From positions 124,001-188,000 of the forward strand of contig NZ_AP012324.1 of NCBI RefSeq assembly GCF_001025175.1: 64,000 nucleotides of DNA, in the 5' to 3' direction. The notes beneath the pieces are model-generated. The model made no database searches. It saw only the letters and a program-made list of their open reading frames with translations, and was not told where the DNA came from. Made by a program: the position numbers and the translations under genes. How positions within the stretch are numbered: position 1 is the stretch's first letter; every line of letters begins with the position of its first letter. The stretch comes from Bifidobacterium breve DSM 20213 = JCM 1192 (lineage in GTDB: Bacteria; Actinomycetota; Actinomycetes; Actinomycetales; Bifidobacteriaceae). Positions 17,874-26,920 of this stretch are shown piece after piece.

Positions 17874-18058
17874 GCTCCGTCTCCGGCCGCATCGTCTTGT
17901 TCCCGATCGATGCGCCCGGAGACTTTTTCCATATTCCTTTATTTTTGCTGATTCTGGAGAACCGAATGATGCAAACAATTATCATGAAGTCCCGTATCCG
18001 CAGGGTTTTCTTAGCTCTTGGGGTAGTGTCGTTTATTGAGCGGAGATGAGTCCATCCA

Positions 18059-19018
18059 ATGCGAAGCAGCACCGGAGCAAAACAAAGTGGTACGCGCACA
18101 CAGTCGCGCGTGTTTACTGTGCTGTCGGTGCTGTTTTTGCTGATCGGGTTTGCCATCATCACCACGCCGTTCGTCATGCGCGCCATCAGCGAATACCAGC
18201 AGAACGCCACCGTGCAGCAGACGCAGCGCGAGGTGGATGGCTGGCCGTACCCACAGGCGGAGAACCAGCTCAAAACCGCCCGCGAGTACAACAAGAAACT
18301 CGTGGCTGGCGGCCAGGCCGCCATCGGCGAGGTCAAAGATCCTTTTGCCAGCAATGCCGGCCAGTCCACCACTTCCGGCGCGGATGATTCGATGGCCGCC
18401 AAAGATCAAGAATATCAGAGTCTGCTCGACGCCGGCCAAGGCGTGATGGGCTCCATCCGCATTCCTAAAATCGACGTCAACCTGCCCATATACCACGGCA
18501 CCAGCGAAGATGCGCTCGCCGTGGGCGCGGGACACCTTTATGGCACTTCATTGCCGGTCGGCGGCAAATCCACACACTCTGTAATCACCGGCCATCGCGG
18601 TTTGCCGAACTCGTTGCTGTTCACTCGCCTTGATGAGATGAAGAAGGGTGATTCCTTCTACATCGAGGTCATGGGCAAGACACTCGGCTACAAGGTCGAT
18701 CGCATTACCGTGATCAAGCCCGACGATTCCAGCAAACTGCGCATCACCAAAGGCGAGGATCGCGCAACCCTCATGACCTGTACGCCTTATGGTGTCAATT
18801 CTCATCGCCTACTGGTCTCCGGTGTGCGTGCCGAAATCCCGGAGGAAGTGCCTGACCCGGACGATGTGCATGGCATCAACACCACATGGCTGGCACTGGG
18901 GGCCATAGTGTTTTTGGCCGTGCTGTTCGCTTTCATCGTCATATTGATGCGGCGTAAGCAAAAGCGCGATCGGGAATTTGCCGGCCTCGCCCGGCACGCC
19001 GCACGTCCGACAAAATAA
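18059..19018 (+). CDS. Class C pilus-polymerising sortase
   Basis: A 319-residue membrane transpeptidase that links pilin subunits through LPXTG signals. An N-terminal membrane segment (residues about 20-42) and a C-terminal one (about 275-298) frame the catalytic domain, as in class C sortases. The catalytic residues are His179 (TGHRGLPN) and Cys241 (TLMTCTPYG), with Arg a few residues later in SHRLLVSG. The segment PFASNAGQ with nearby Asp/Pro residues may be the lid loop. The gene follows the major pilin with a stem-loop between them. The start is uncertain by a few codons, because an ATG lies 13 bases upstream in another frame. It is clearly related to the orphan sortase at 54824-56047. 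Confidence 0.93.
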   Translation: MRSSTGAKQSGTRTQSRVFTVLSVLFLLIGFAIITTPFVMRAISEYQQNATVQQTQREVDGWPYPQAENQLKTAREYNKKLVAGGQAAIGEVKDPFASNAGQSTTSGADDSMAAKDQEYQSLLDAGQGVMGSIRIPKIDVNLPIYHGTSEDALAVGAGHLYGTSLPVGGKSTHSVITGHRGLPNSLLFTRLDEMKKGDSFYIEVMGKTLGYKVDRITVIKPDDSSKLRITKGEDRATLMTCTPYGVNSHRLLVSGVRAEIPEEVPDPDDVHGINTTWLALGAIVFLAVLFAFIVILMRRKQKRDREFAGLARHAARPTK

Positions 19019-19108
19019 GCGCCCCGCGCGTCTGCGATTCCGCGTTGGGAATATGAACGGTTTCGGGTGCCGGACTATTCAAAAAGCGGCCAGATTGTCG
19101 TAACTCGA

Positions 19109-19298
19109 TTTCGAGGGGCTGATTTGGCGTGTTCCGGAGGTCTACTTCCGTTTCGAGGGGCTGGTGCCAAAGTAGACACAGCTGCAAAACGGCAGAATGA
19201 CGTTGGTGCAAAACCGTTTCTACTTCCGTTTCAACGGATGAGGAGCCCCTTGAAGTGGAAGTAGACCTCTGGCAAACGCGAAATCAGCCCCTCGAAGT
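19109..19298. repeat. 190-bp palindromic intergenic element, copy 1
   Basis: The left arm starts TTTCGAGGGGCTGATTT and continues to GGTCTACTTCCGTTTCGAGG. The right arm mirrors it (AGCCCCTTGAAGTGGAAGTAGACC ... AAATCAGCCCCTCGAA). The element therefore has two nested hairpin arms with CGAGGGGCT boxes at both the outer and inner ends. The same layout and length recur at 59419-59608. It fills the gap between the sortase gene and malQ. I see no ORF in it. Confidence 0.8.
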
Positions 19299-19321
19299 TG
19301 ATTTAGGCAGTCTTTCTGCCA

Positions 19322-21538
19322 TCAGGAAGCGTTTCGGCGCTTCTCGCGGCGCATTACGGCGGACAGAGACTGCACGCGCGGCAGATTGAAGACCTCGTTG
19401 GTGTGCACCACGTGCCCTTCGCCATCGGCCAGCGGCACTCGCCAGTTAGAATACTCGCTGGACGTGCCCGGCTGATTCTGCGAGCGGCATTCGCCCACGC
19501 CGTCCACCAGCGCAGCCTGCAACAACAGCGACGGCGTATCAGTGAGCATGGCGTGCATGGCTTCAACGATCTCCTGCACATGACCTTCCGCGTCATCGGC
19601 CACAGCCTGCGTGATGTAACCGCCCTCCACCAGTCGGTTCATCATCGCGGTGCGCTCGGCCATGGCCGAAGCGGCAAACACCTCCACCGGCTCGCTGAGC
19701 AAATGCAGCTCCTCGCGCAGTTTCACATGCTCGAAGTTCAGATAGCCGGCGGTTGGCGGCAGATCGTGTGTGGTGACCGATGCCAGTGCCTGCTTGCGGT
19801 ACTCCTGCGGCGTGCGGTAGGGATCGCCGGCGTTCGGCGAATCGTCCACACGGTTGAACCACTCCACATCGGTGCCAAGCACGCCATGATCGGCCAGAAT
19901 GCGGCGCACATAATCCGGCACGGTGCCCAAATCCTCGCCGATCACCATGCCGCCGGCGCGCGTGGCCTCGATGGCCAGTACGCCGAGCATCGCCTCGTGG
20001 TTGTACATCACGTAGGCGCCATTGCGGGCGCCAAGTCCCTGCGGAATCCACCACAGGCGGAACAGTCCCAGCACGTGATCGATACGCACCGCGCCCGCAT
20101 GCTCATACATGGAATGCACCATTTCGCGGTACACCTGGTAGCCGGTGGCTTCCAGATAACGCGGGTTGAACGGTGGCTGGCCCCAATCCTGGCCCTGCTG
20201 GTTGTAGAAGTCCGGCGGGCAGCCGACCGTGACGCCACCGGAGGCGAAACGCTCCGGGTTGGCCCACGCGTCAGCGCCGAGGCCGTGCACGCCAACGGCC
20301 ATATCCTGCATAAGGCCAAGTGTCATGCCATGATCCAAGGCCGTGTGCTGAGCGTCGTTCACCTGCTCGGCGGCGATCCACTGCAGCCAGCGGTTGAACT
20401 CGAACAGATCATGATGGTCCTTGACCAGCGTCTGCACGGTCGGGTCGTCGATGGTCTTCTCGAAGAACCAGCGGTTCTCGCCCCAAGGTGCGCCCCACAC
20501 CTCGAAGCACAGGCACCAGGTGGCGAAGGAATTGAGGTCCGGGCCGGCCGTGGCCTTGAAATACTCGAACTCCAGCTCGCGCTTGTTGTTGCGGTCCGCA
20601 TCGAAGATCAGGCGCAGGGCCGGGCGCTTGGCCTCCCACGCCGCGTTGATATCCATCGGCGTGGATTCATCATTGCGTGCGGCCACCGAGGCATGCAGTG
20701 CATCCACCTGGGCGCGCACGTCATCCGGCAGGGTGGCGTATTCGGGAATGTCTTGTGGACGAATGTACGTCACGTTGAGGAACCGGCGCGATTCCGGCAG
20801 ATACGGCGAAGGCTCGAGCGGCGGAATCGGCGCACCGGCGTGAATCGGATTGATGAGCATGAAGTCGGCCTTGGACTTCTCGGCGGCATTCGCCAAAAGA
20901 CGCTTCAGATCGCCGTAGTCGCCGATGCCCCAGGAATCATGGGAGCGTACCGAATACATTTGCGTCATCCAGCCCCAGCGCTGATGCTCCTCGACCGCCT
21001 TCGGCACGGCGATGCGTGCGGGGGCGGCGATGATGGTCGCCTTGCCTCCGCGCCCGTCAACCGTGACGGTCAGCGTGTGGTAACCCATCGGCAGGTCGGG
21101 GGCGATGGCGAGATCCGGCTGGCCGGAGTTGAGATTCGGCAGTAGGGAGAAGCGGTCGAATGCGGTGCCGTCTTCCAGCATGATGGCGGCGGTGATGTCC
21201 GCGTCCGACGGGCAATTCAGGGTCAGGCTTGTCGGCTTGCCGGTGATGGCCACGATGGTGGGCGGTAGCAAACGTTTGCTGTTTTCGGCCTCAAGTTCGG
21301 TCATGGAACGTTTTATGGCCTCGTCGCTGGAGGCATCCACATCGAGGGCCTTGAGCACGGCGACCAATGCGTCATCGCTGATTTCGGTGTAGGTGCCGAG
21401 CTGGTCGATGAACGAGGTCGCAAGCCCGGATGCTTTGGCCAATTTGATCAGCGGTCGAGCAAGGCGTTCGGCGCTTTCCGTTCGCTGTGTGGTGTCTGGT
21501 GCATTGGTTGCCGCTTCATTGCTGCGCGCCTCGGTCAT
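19322..21538 (-). CDS. malQ: 4-alpha-glucanotransferase (amylomaltase, GH77)
   Basis: A 738-residue cytoplasmic amylomaltase that transfers maltosyl units between maltodextrins and releases glucose. It is the actinobacterial long form, with a ~170-residue N-terminal extension containing a small beta domain before the GH77 barrel. GH77 features are present: SHDSWGIGDYGDL, the nucleophile region AVRIDHVLGLFRLWWIP, the acid/base in GMVIGEDLGTVPDYVR, and THDLPPTAGY. The ATG follows CAAGGAGCTATT; an upstream in-frame ATG lacks a ribosome-binding site. A LacI-type operator lies about 130 bases upstream, consistent with MalR control along with malE and apuB. Confidence 0.95.
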   Translation of the reverse strand: MTEARSNEAATNAPDTTQRTESAERLARPLIKLAKASGLATSFIDQLGTYTEISDDALVAVLKALDVDASSDEAIKRSMTELEAENSKRLLPPTIVAITGKPTSLTLNCPSDADITAAIMLEDGTAFDRFSLLPNLNSGQPDLAIAPDLPMGYHTLTVTVDGRGGKATIIAAPARIAVPKAVEEHQRWGWMTQMYSVRSHDSWGIGDYGDLKRLLANAAEKSKADFMLINPIHAGAPIPPLEPSPYLPESRRFLNVTYIRPQDIPEYATLPDDVRAQVDALHASVAARNDESTPMDINAAWEAKRPALRLIFDADRNNKRELEFEYFKATAGPDLNSFATWCLCFEVWGAPWGENRWFFEKTIDDPTVQTLVKDHHDLFEFNRWLQWIAAEQVNDAQHTALDHGMTLGLMQDMAVGVHGLGADAWANPERFASGGVTVGCPPDFYNQQGQDWGQPPFNPRYLEATGYQVYREMVHSMYEHAGAVRIDHVLGLFRLWWIPQGLGARNGAYVMYNHEAMLGVLAIEATRAGGMVIGEDLGTVPDYVRRILADHGVLGTDVEWFNRVDDSPNAGDPYRTPQEYRKQALASVTTHDLPPTAGYLNFEHVKLREELHLLSEPVEVFAASAMAERTAMMNRLVEGGYITQAVADDAEGHVQEIVEAMHAMLTDTPSLLLQAALVDGVGECRSQNQPGTSSEYSNWRVPLADGEGHVVHTNEVFNLPRVQSLSAVMRREKRRNAS

Positions 21539-21667
21539 AATAGCTCCTTGCTGTGCGTCCATGTACTGCTGTTCGTTTGCATTGCTGTTTGAGGGCCGCT
21601 CTACGTTGAGGATCCGGCAATCTGACAGACCAATGTTGAACCTGTTCTGCTCTTACCGTAGCTCATA

Positions 21668-21683
21668 TTGACAACGATTGCAA
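21668..21683. promoter_or_regulatory. MalR-type operator upstream of malQ
   Basis: TTGACAACGATTGCAA, which on the other strand reads TTGCAATCGTTGTCAA, closely matches the sites in front of apuB (TTGCAAACGTTGTCAA at 30076) and malE. Confidence 0.65.
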
Positions 21684-21734
21684 TAGGGCGGTGAGTTGGG
21701 CCGGTTCGGAGGCGTCGGGGGGCGCCGGCCTGTT

Positions 21735-21776
21735 GCCCCCAGTCGGCTTTGCCGACAGCCCCCGCCAGCGGGGGCG
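21735..21776. repeat. REP-like palindrome between malQ and the GH13 gene
   Basis: The stretch contains AGTCGGCTTTGCCGACAGCC followed by CCCGCCAGCGGGGGC, the reverse-orientation form of the common repeat. It lies just past the 3' end of the GH13 gene. Confidence 0.6.
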
Positions 21777-21791
21777 AGGCTGAGCGGGTCT

Positions 21792-23678
21792 CTAACCGAG
21801 GATGGCGAATGACTGGGCGGGGAGTGTCAAGGTGCGACCGGATACGGTGGGGGAGCCGAGGGCTAGCAGCATTGATGCATCGGGACGGAGTTCGCTCGGC
21901 AGTTCCACGGTTTCAATCCCTCGACCGGGGTTCATGGCTATGAGCAACGGCCGGGCCGTAGCGCCATTTCGGTCTGAGACATCATCGCGAGTGGCGGCGG
22001 GGGCAGGGGCCGAGCTGGAATCCGCGGTCGTGCGTGGGTGGGTGGACGCGTGACCATCCGCAGGAGTGCGTATGTAGGCAAACGCGCGGCCATCCACTGG
22101 CGCTGCCACCACGTCGAATCGGGCATCGGAAGCCAATGCGGGCTGCTCGGTGCGCAATGCCAGCACCTCGCGAACCCAGTTGAACAGTGAATCCTCGCGT
22201 GCGGCTTCGCTGGCAACAGTCGGCGCATCGGCGGCCGAATCGACCGGCAGATATAACGACTCGGATGGTGCGCAGGAGAAGCCAAGATTCGGCTTATCGG
22301 CATCCCACTGCATCGGCGTGCGACTGCCGGTGCGCACATAGCCGCCCTCCTTGGTGGGCAGCGGCCGGTATCGCATGCCGATTTCGTCGCCGTAGTAAAG
22401 GAACGGGCAGCCGGGCATGGTCAGCAGCATGCCGTACGCCACCTTGAGCTCGCGCTCGGTAAGCCTCTGTGCCACGCGCAATGTGTCGTGATTGCACGTG
22501 ATGAGGTTGAAGGTGCCGCTGGCTCGTTCGCAGTCGTGCAGCTGCGGCAGATATTGTTCGAGGAACGGTGCGATAGAAGTGCCGGAATCGGCGTTGAAGT
22601 AACTGGCGTCACTCTCGTGGTCCAGCGGCGTATCCGTATTACGCAGCAGCATGTTGTACCCGTTCGGATGGCCGTCCCAGCGCCAGTCGAGGTAGAAATC
22701 CATGTCGAAGCCGGCCTGCATCGACTCATAGGGGCGCCCCCATTCGGCAACGAATGCTGCCTCGGGGAATTCGGGGCGGATTCTCGAGAAGATGTATTGC
22801 CAGGTGCGGATGGTGAAAGGCTTGCCGTCGTCGTCGTGTTTGACGAGGCTGTCGGCCATGTCCACGCGGAAGCCGTCTGCCCCGCGGGAGAGCCAGAAGC
22901 GCATGACGTCGAGCATCGCCTCGCAGGTGGCCAGTGCTTCGGGGCCGAGTGCGGGCTTCTGCCATGGGTGTTTGGGGTGGGCGAAGCCGTAGTTGAGGGC
23001 GGGCTGGCATTTGAAGAAGTTGATGATGTAGGTGCCGTCGCGCTCGGTTTCGCCGCCAATGAAGGGCAGGCCGTCGCCGCGGGAGATCCACGAGTCGGTC
23101 CAGATGTAGCGGTCGGAGACGGATTCTTGGGTGTCGGATTCCTGGGCCACCCTCCGGATTGTTTCACAATCCGACCCCCGCCGGCGGGGGTCGGAGAGCG
23201 AAGCGATTCGGGGGGTGGTTTGTCCGACGGGGGTAACACTCTCGACGGGGATAGTTCGATCGGCATCAACGGGGGTAACGCGCTCAGTAGGGTCAGGACG
23301 TGAGCTGGCCTGGAACCAAGGGTGCTCCTCGCTGGTGTGGCCGGGGACCAAGTCGAGCAGCACGTGCATGCCGAGCGTGTGGGCGTGCTCGAACAGGGCG
23401 GTCAGGTCATCGTTGGTGCCGTAGCGCGGTGCGACCTTCGTGTAGTCGCGCACATCATATCCGGCATCTTTGAACGGTGAATCGAAGCAGGGATTGATCC
23501 ATAGTGCGTTGCAGCCCAGGTCATGGATATAGCCAAGTCGTTCGGTCAGTCCGCGAAGATCACCGATGCCGTCGCCGTTCGAGTCGGCGAAGCTTTGGGG
23601 GTAAACCTCGTAAAAACGGGCGGAACTCAGCCAGGATGGACGGGGGGATGCTTCGGCGTGTCGTACGCGGCCTGACAT
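21792..23678 (-). CDS. GH13 glycosidase (alpha-glucosidase/amylase-like) with repeat-derived insertion
   Basis: A 628-residue GH13 enzyme without a signal peptide. Motifs: LLDLVPGHTS near 107, GFRVDMAD with the nucleophile Asp273, AFVAEWGRP with the acid/base Glu312, ITCNHDTLR, and a C-terminal beta domain. Close GH13 relatives pass quickly from HPWFQAS to a DWYIW-like motif. Here about 60 residues (roughly 127-187) intervene before DRYIW, and residues 158-178 are encoded by a REP-like palindrome (23147-23218). A second low-complexity insertion (Ala/Pro/Thr/Ser) lies near the C-terminus. The ATG follows AAAGGAGTTTCC. It is divergent from malE and shares its regulatory gap, so a maltodextrin role is likely. 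The exact specificity is unknown. Confidence 0.85.
   Translation of the reverse strand: MSGRVRHAEASPRPSWLSSARFYEVYPQSFADSNGDGIGDLRGLTERLGYIHDLGCNALWINPCFDSPFKDAGYDVRDYTKVAPRYGTNDDLTALFEHAHTLGMHVLLDLVPGHTSEEHPWFQASSRPDPTERVTPVDADRTIPVESVTPVGQTTPRIASLSDPRRRGSDCETIRRVAQESDTQESVSDRYIWTDSWISRGDGLPFIGGETERDGTYIINFFKCQPALNYGFAHPKHPWQKPALGPEALATCEAMLDVMRFWLSRGADGFRVDMADSLVKHDDDGKPFTIRTWQYIFSRIRPEFPEAAFVAEWGRPYESMQAGFDMDFYLDWRWDGHPNGYNMLLRNTDTPLDHESDASYFNADSGTSIAPFLEQYLPQLHDCERASGTFNLITCNHDTLRVAQRLTERELKVAYGMLLTMPGCPFLYYGDEIGMRYRPLPTKEGGYVRTGSRTPMQWDADKPNLGFSCAPSESLYLPVDSAADAPTVASEAAREDSLFNWVREVLALRTEQPALASDARFDVVAAPVDGRAFAYIRTPADGHASTHPRTTADSSSAPAPAATRDDVSDRNGATARPLLIAMNPGRGIETVELPSELRPDASMLLALGSPTVSGRTLTLPAQSFAILG
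23147..23218. repeat. REP-like palindrome inside the GH13 coding region
   Basis: The outer arms CCACCCTCCGGATTG and CGATTCGGGGGGTGG enclose a perfect 24-bp palindrome (23171-23194, CCGACCCCCGCC and its mirror). It is read in frame as IASLSDPRRRGSDCETIRRV. Confidence 0.75.
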
Positions 23679-23747
23679 GGAAACTCCTTTGTTTATGCGG
23701 GTTCAAGGCTATGCCTATCGATTGCAATAATACCAGCAAAAGCAAAA

Positions 23748-23763
23748 CTGCATACGTATGCAA
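23748..23763. promoter_or_regulatory. MalR-type operator in the malE/GH13 divergent gap
   Basis: CTGCATACGTATGCAA contains the perfect palindrome TGCATACGTATGCA with a central CG. It lies 70 bases from the GH13 start and 187 from malE, so one repressor could control both. Confidence 0.65.
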
Positions 23764-23802
23764 AATGCATGTTATGCTAAAAACCAACGATGTTCAGCAA
23801 TG

Positions 23803-23818
23803 TTGCAAACGTCAAACA
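23803..23818. promoter_or_regulatory. Second MalR-type operator upstream of malE
   Basis: TTGCAAACGTCAAACA has one perfect TTGCAAACG half and a weaker second half. It lies 55 bases after the palindrome at 23748. Confidence 0.5.
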
Positions 23819-23934
23819 TTTCAAGGGCTAACCACGATAATGCGAGCGTATGCATCATTCGTTTTCCTATAGAACTGAAAACGTGTGCATCGGAATCATC
23901 GGATTAGGACACCGAATCAGGAAAGGACAGATCA

Positions 23935-25176
23935 ATGAAGATCGATTGGGAGAAGGCTATCGGCCTCACTGCTGCCGCAGCTATGTTGCTGCCCCTCGCC
24001 GCATGTGGTGGCTCCAACAATGCCGGCGACGCAAAGTCCGGCGGCACTGAAGATGTGACCCTGAGCGTGTGGGCCCCGCAGGAGGACCAGGACGGCGGCA
24101 ACGACTCCTGGCTGAGCCAGGTCGAGGCCAACTTCGAGAAGGAGCACCCCGAGTACAAGATCACTTGGAAGAACGACGTGCTCTCCGAGGGCGACGCTGC
24201 CACCCAGGTCCAGACCGATCCGACCGCCGCCGCGGACGTCTACATGTTCGCCTCCGATCAGCTCGGCGCTTTGATGAAGGCCCAGGGCATCGGCGAGCTC
24301 GGCTCTGACGCCGAGAAGCAGGTCAAGGAGCAGAACGGCGACCTGGAAGTCGCCTCCGTGACTGGCTCCGACGGCAAGATGTACGGCGTTCCCTACACCG
24401 ACAACACCTGGTTCATGTACTATGACAAGTCCACCTTCTCCGAGGATGACATCAAGAGCCTCGACACTATGGTCTCCAAGGCTGCGGTCGCCTTCCCGCT
24501 CAACGATTCCTGGTACATCGGTGGCTTCTACGATGGTCTGACCCTCTTCGGTGAGGACGGCACTGACGAGGATGCCGGCATGGTGTTCCCGAAGGACGCC
24601 GGCGACATCACCAAGTACCTGGTCGACCTTGCCGCCAACCCGAACTTCCACAACAGCGCCGACAACTCCGGCCTGTCCGAGATGCAGGCCGGCACCGTCA
24701 AGGCCTTCTTCTCCGGCTCCTGGTCCGCTGCCGACATCAAGGAAGCCCTCGGCGCCAACATGGGCGTCGCCCAGCTGCCGACCTTCACCGTGAACGGTAC
24801 ACCGAAGCAGATGAAGTCCTTCGCCGCCACCAAGGCCGCCGCCTACAACCCGAACGCCAAGAACCCGAAGGCCGCTGCCCAGTTCGCCGCTTACCTCGGC
24901 TCCACCGAGTCCCAGAAGCTGCACTACACGGTGCGCAACATCATCCCGACCGACAAGACCCTCACCGATCTGACCGCCGATGACCCGGTGGCCATCGGAC
25001 AGACCGATACCATGGCCAACACCGCCATTCTGCAGTCCGGTCTGGCCGGCATGGCTGATTGGTGGGATCCGGCCAAGGCCTTCGGCGACGCCATCCTCAA
25101 CAAGGAAGTCACCGTAGACAACGCTCAGGCCAAGACCGACGCCTGGGTCGAGCAGGTCGGTTCCTACGCCAAGTAA
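23935..25176 (+). CDS. malE: Maltodextrin ABC transporter substrate-binding lipoprotein (MalE-like)
   Basis: A 413-residue family 1 extracellular solute-binding protein. The lipoprotein signal peptide ends with the lipobox LAAC (Cys25), followed by a Gly/Ser/Asn linker (GGSNNAGDAK). The mature domain has the family segments VTLSVWAPQEDQ, AADVYMFASDQL, YGVPYTDNTWFMYYDKS and AGTVKAFFSGSW. It would be anchored to the outer face of the membrane and deliver malto-oligosaccharides to the permeases encoded downstream. The ATG follows AGGAAAGGACAGATCA. Codon bias is strong, suggesting high expression. Sugar specificity is inferred from the malQ/GH13/apuB neighbours. Confidence 0.9.
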   Translation: MKIDWEKAIGLTAAAAMLLPLAACGGSNNAGDAKSGGTEDVTLSVWAPQEDQDGGNDSWLSQVEANFEKEHPEYKITWKNDVLSEGDAATQVQTDPTAAADVYMFASDQLGALMKAQGIGELGSDAEKQVKEQNGDLEVASVTGSDGKMYGVPYTDNTWFMYYDKSTFSEDDIKSLDTMVSKAAVAFPLNDSWYIGGFYDGLTLFGEDGTDEDAGMVFPKDAGDITKYLVDLAANPNFHNSADNSGLSEMQAGTVKAFFSGSWSAADIKEALGANMGVAQLPTFTVNGTPKQMKSFAATKAAAYNPNAKNPKAAAQFAAYLGSTESQKLHYTVRNIIPTDKTLTDLTADDPVAIGQTDTMANTAILQSGLAGMADWWDPAKAFGDAILNKEVTVDNAQAKTDAWVEQVGSYAK

Positions 25177-25267
25177 TCGCTTGACGGCTCGCAGCACTTG
25201 GCCGGCGCGGACCACTCCTCTGCACTGGCCAACCCAACCTATAACTGAATAACCAACAATCAAATAT

Positions 25268-25336
25268 GAGGGGTCCGTAAGGTACGCCAGCTGCGGGCGG
25301 ATGATGTGAAGCCGTTGCATCCGCTCGCAGCCCCTC
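25268..25336 (+). terminator. Long hairpin between malE and malF
   Basis: GAGGGG (25268) and GCTGCGGGCGGATG (25290-25303) pair with CATCCGCTCGCAGC (25318-25331) and CCCTC (25332-25336). It stands about 90 bases after malE and 180 before malF. No T-run follows at once. The position fits a stabiliser of the malE message or partial attenuation. The rest of the 340-base gap shows no ORF. Confidence 0.6.
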
Positions 25337-25516
25337 ACCTATCGACGGTTTCAACCTTCTTTGTTTCTCCTTCTTCATTGCCGGCAGAGCTCGGGCAACG
25401 TGTATGCGGTGTCCGGGCTTTGAACGGGTTTAAGCGAAGACAAACAAACAACAAGCCGGGCATCGCGGCCTGGAGCAACGGTTTCCATCATTTACAGTGA
25501 GAGGCGGTAGGGTGCG

Positions 25517-26920
25517 ATGACAGCAGCAGCACTTTCCCCGCGCGAGATGAAGCGCCGCCGCAAAATGGGTGCAGATTATGTGGCGCCCTCGCCATACTCG
25601 GTAGGCAACGCGCTTACCAAGGGCGATGTGTTCACCAAACTATCCGCAGTCGTATTCGGACTGGGCAACATCGTTCGCAAGCAATACGTCAAGGGCGTGG
25701 CACTGCTGGTCCTTGAAATCGCATTCTTCGTATTTCTGTTCACCAACGGCATCACGTGCCTGTCCAAGCTCCCCAGCCTGGGCGACCAGAAGCAGGGCAA
25801 GGTACTCGTCGACGGCTTCTGGGAGTACACCCAGGGCGACAACTCCGTGGTCATTCTGCTGTACGGCGTCTGCACCGTGGTGCTCTGCCTGCTCTTCGTC
25901 TATCTGTGGACGGTCTCGCTCAAGTCCGCATACAAGGCCGAGTGCCTGACTCGAGAACAGGGCAAGGCCCCGAGCCTGGGCGACGATCTGCATGAGCTGA
26001 CCAATGCCAAGGTGCACCGACTGCTCATGTTCCTGCCGACGCTCGGCATTCTGGTCTTCACTGTTCTGCCGTTGATCTTCATGATCTCGATGGCATTCAC
26101 CAGCTACGACCGCAACCATCTGGTGCTGTTCGACTGGGTGGGCTTCGACAACTTCGCCAAGGTGTTCTCCAACAGCGGCGGCACCGTCAACGCCCGCCTG
26201 TTCCTGCAGGTGACCATCTGGACGCTGGTCTGGGCGTTTTTCGCCACCTTCCTGAACTTCTTTATCGGCATGTTCTTCGCGATGGTCATCAACCGCAAGA
26301 CCACGCGCTTCAAGGGCTTCTGGCGTGCGTGCTTCTCCATGTCCATCGCCGTGCCGCAGTTCGTCTCCCTGCTGGTCATGCGCACCATGCTTCAGCCCAC
26401 CGGCGCCATCAACCGCCTGCTCATGGAGTGGGGTTGGATTGATCAGGCTCTGCCGTTCTTCACGGATGCCACTTGGGCTCGCGTCACGGTCATCGTGATC
26501 AACCTGTGGGTTGGTATTCCGTACACCATCATGCAGGTCACCGGTATTCTGCAGAACATCCCGACCGATCAGTACGAGGCGGCCAAGATCGACGGCGCGA
26601 ACTGGTGGCAGATCTTCACCAAGATCACCATGCCGTACATCATCTTCGTGCTTACCCCGTACCTGATCACCACGTTCACCGGCAACGTGAACAACTTCAA
26701 CGTGATCTACCTGCTGTCCGGCGGCAACCCGGTGCCGGTCGGCGATTCCGCAGGCAAGACCGACCTTCTGATCACCTGGCTGTACAAGCTGACCGTCGAT
26801 AAGAACGATTACAACCTCGGTGCCGTGATTGGCATCATGACGTTCATCGTCCTCGCGGTGGTGTCGCTGATCACCTACCGCAATTCCGGTTCCTACAAGA
26901 ACGAGGAGACATTCCGATGA
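25517..26920 (+). CDS. malF: Maltodextrin ABC transporter permease (MalF-like)
   Basis: A 467-residue inner-membrane permease. The N-terminal 170 residues carry an extension with extra membrane segments (VKGVALLVLEIAFFVFLF and VVILLYGVCTVVLCLLFVYL), as in large MalF proteins. The conserved permease core follows, including MAFTSYDRN and the ATPase-contact EAA loop YEAAKIDGANWWQIFTKITMP. It overlaps malG by four bases (ATGA), so the two are translationally coupled. No ATPase gene is nearby; in actinobacteria a shared MsiK-type ATPase often serves such importers. The start follows a weak GAGGCGGTAGGGTGCG. Confidence 0.92.
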   Translation: MTAAALSPREMKRRRKMGADYVAPSPYSVGNALTKGDVFTKLSAVVFGLGNIVRKQYVKGVALLVLEIAFFVFLFTNGITCLSKLPSLGDQKQGKVLVDGFWEYTQGDNSVVILLYGVCTVVLCLLFVYLWTVSLKSAYKAECLTREQGKAPSLGDDLHELTNAKVHRLLMFLPTLGILVFTVLPLIFMISMAFTSYDRNHLVLFDWVGFDNFAKVFSNSGGTVNARLFLQVTIWTLVWAFFATFLNFFIGMFFAMVINRKTTRFKGFWRACFSMSIAVPQFVSLLVMRTMLQPTGAINRLLMEWGWIDQALPFFTDATWARVTVIVINLWVGIPYTIMQVTGILQNIPTDQYEAAKIDGANWWQIFTKITMPYIIFVLTPYLITTFTGNVNNFNVIYLLSGGNPVPVGDSAGKTDLLITWLYKLTVDKNDYNLGAVIGIMTFIVLAVVSLITYRNSGSYKNEETFR

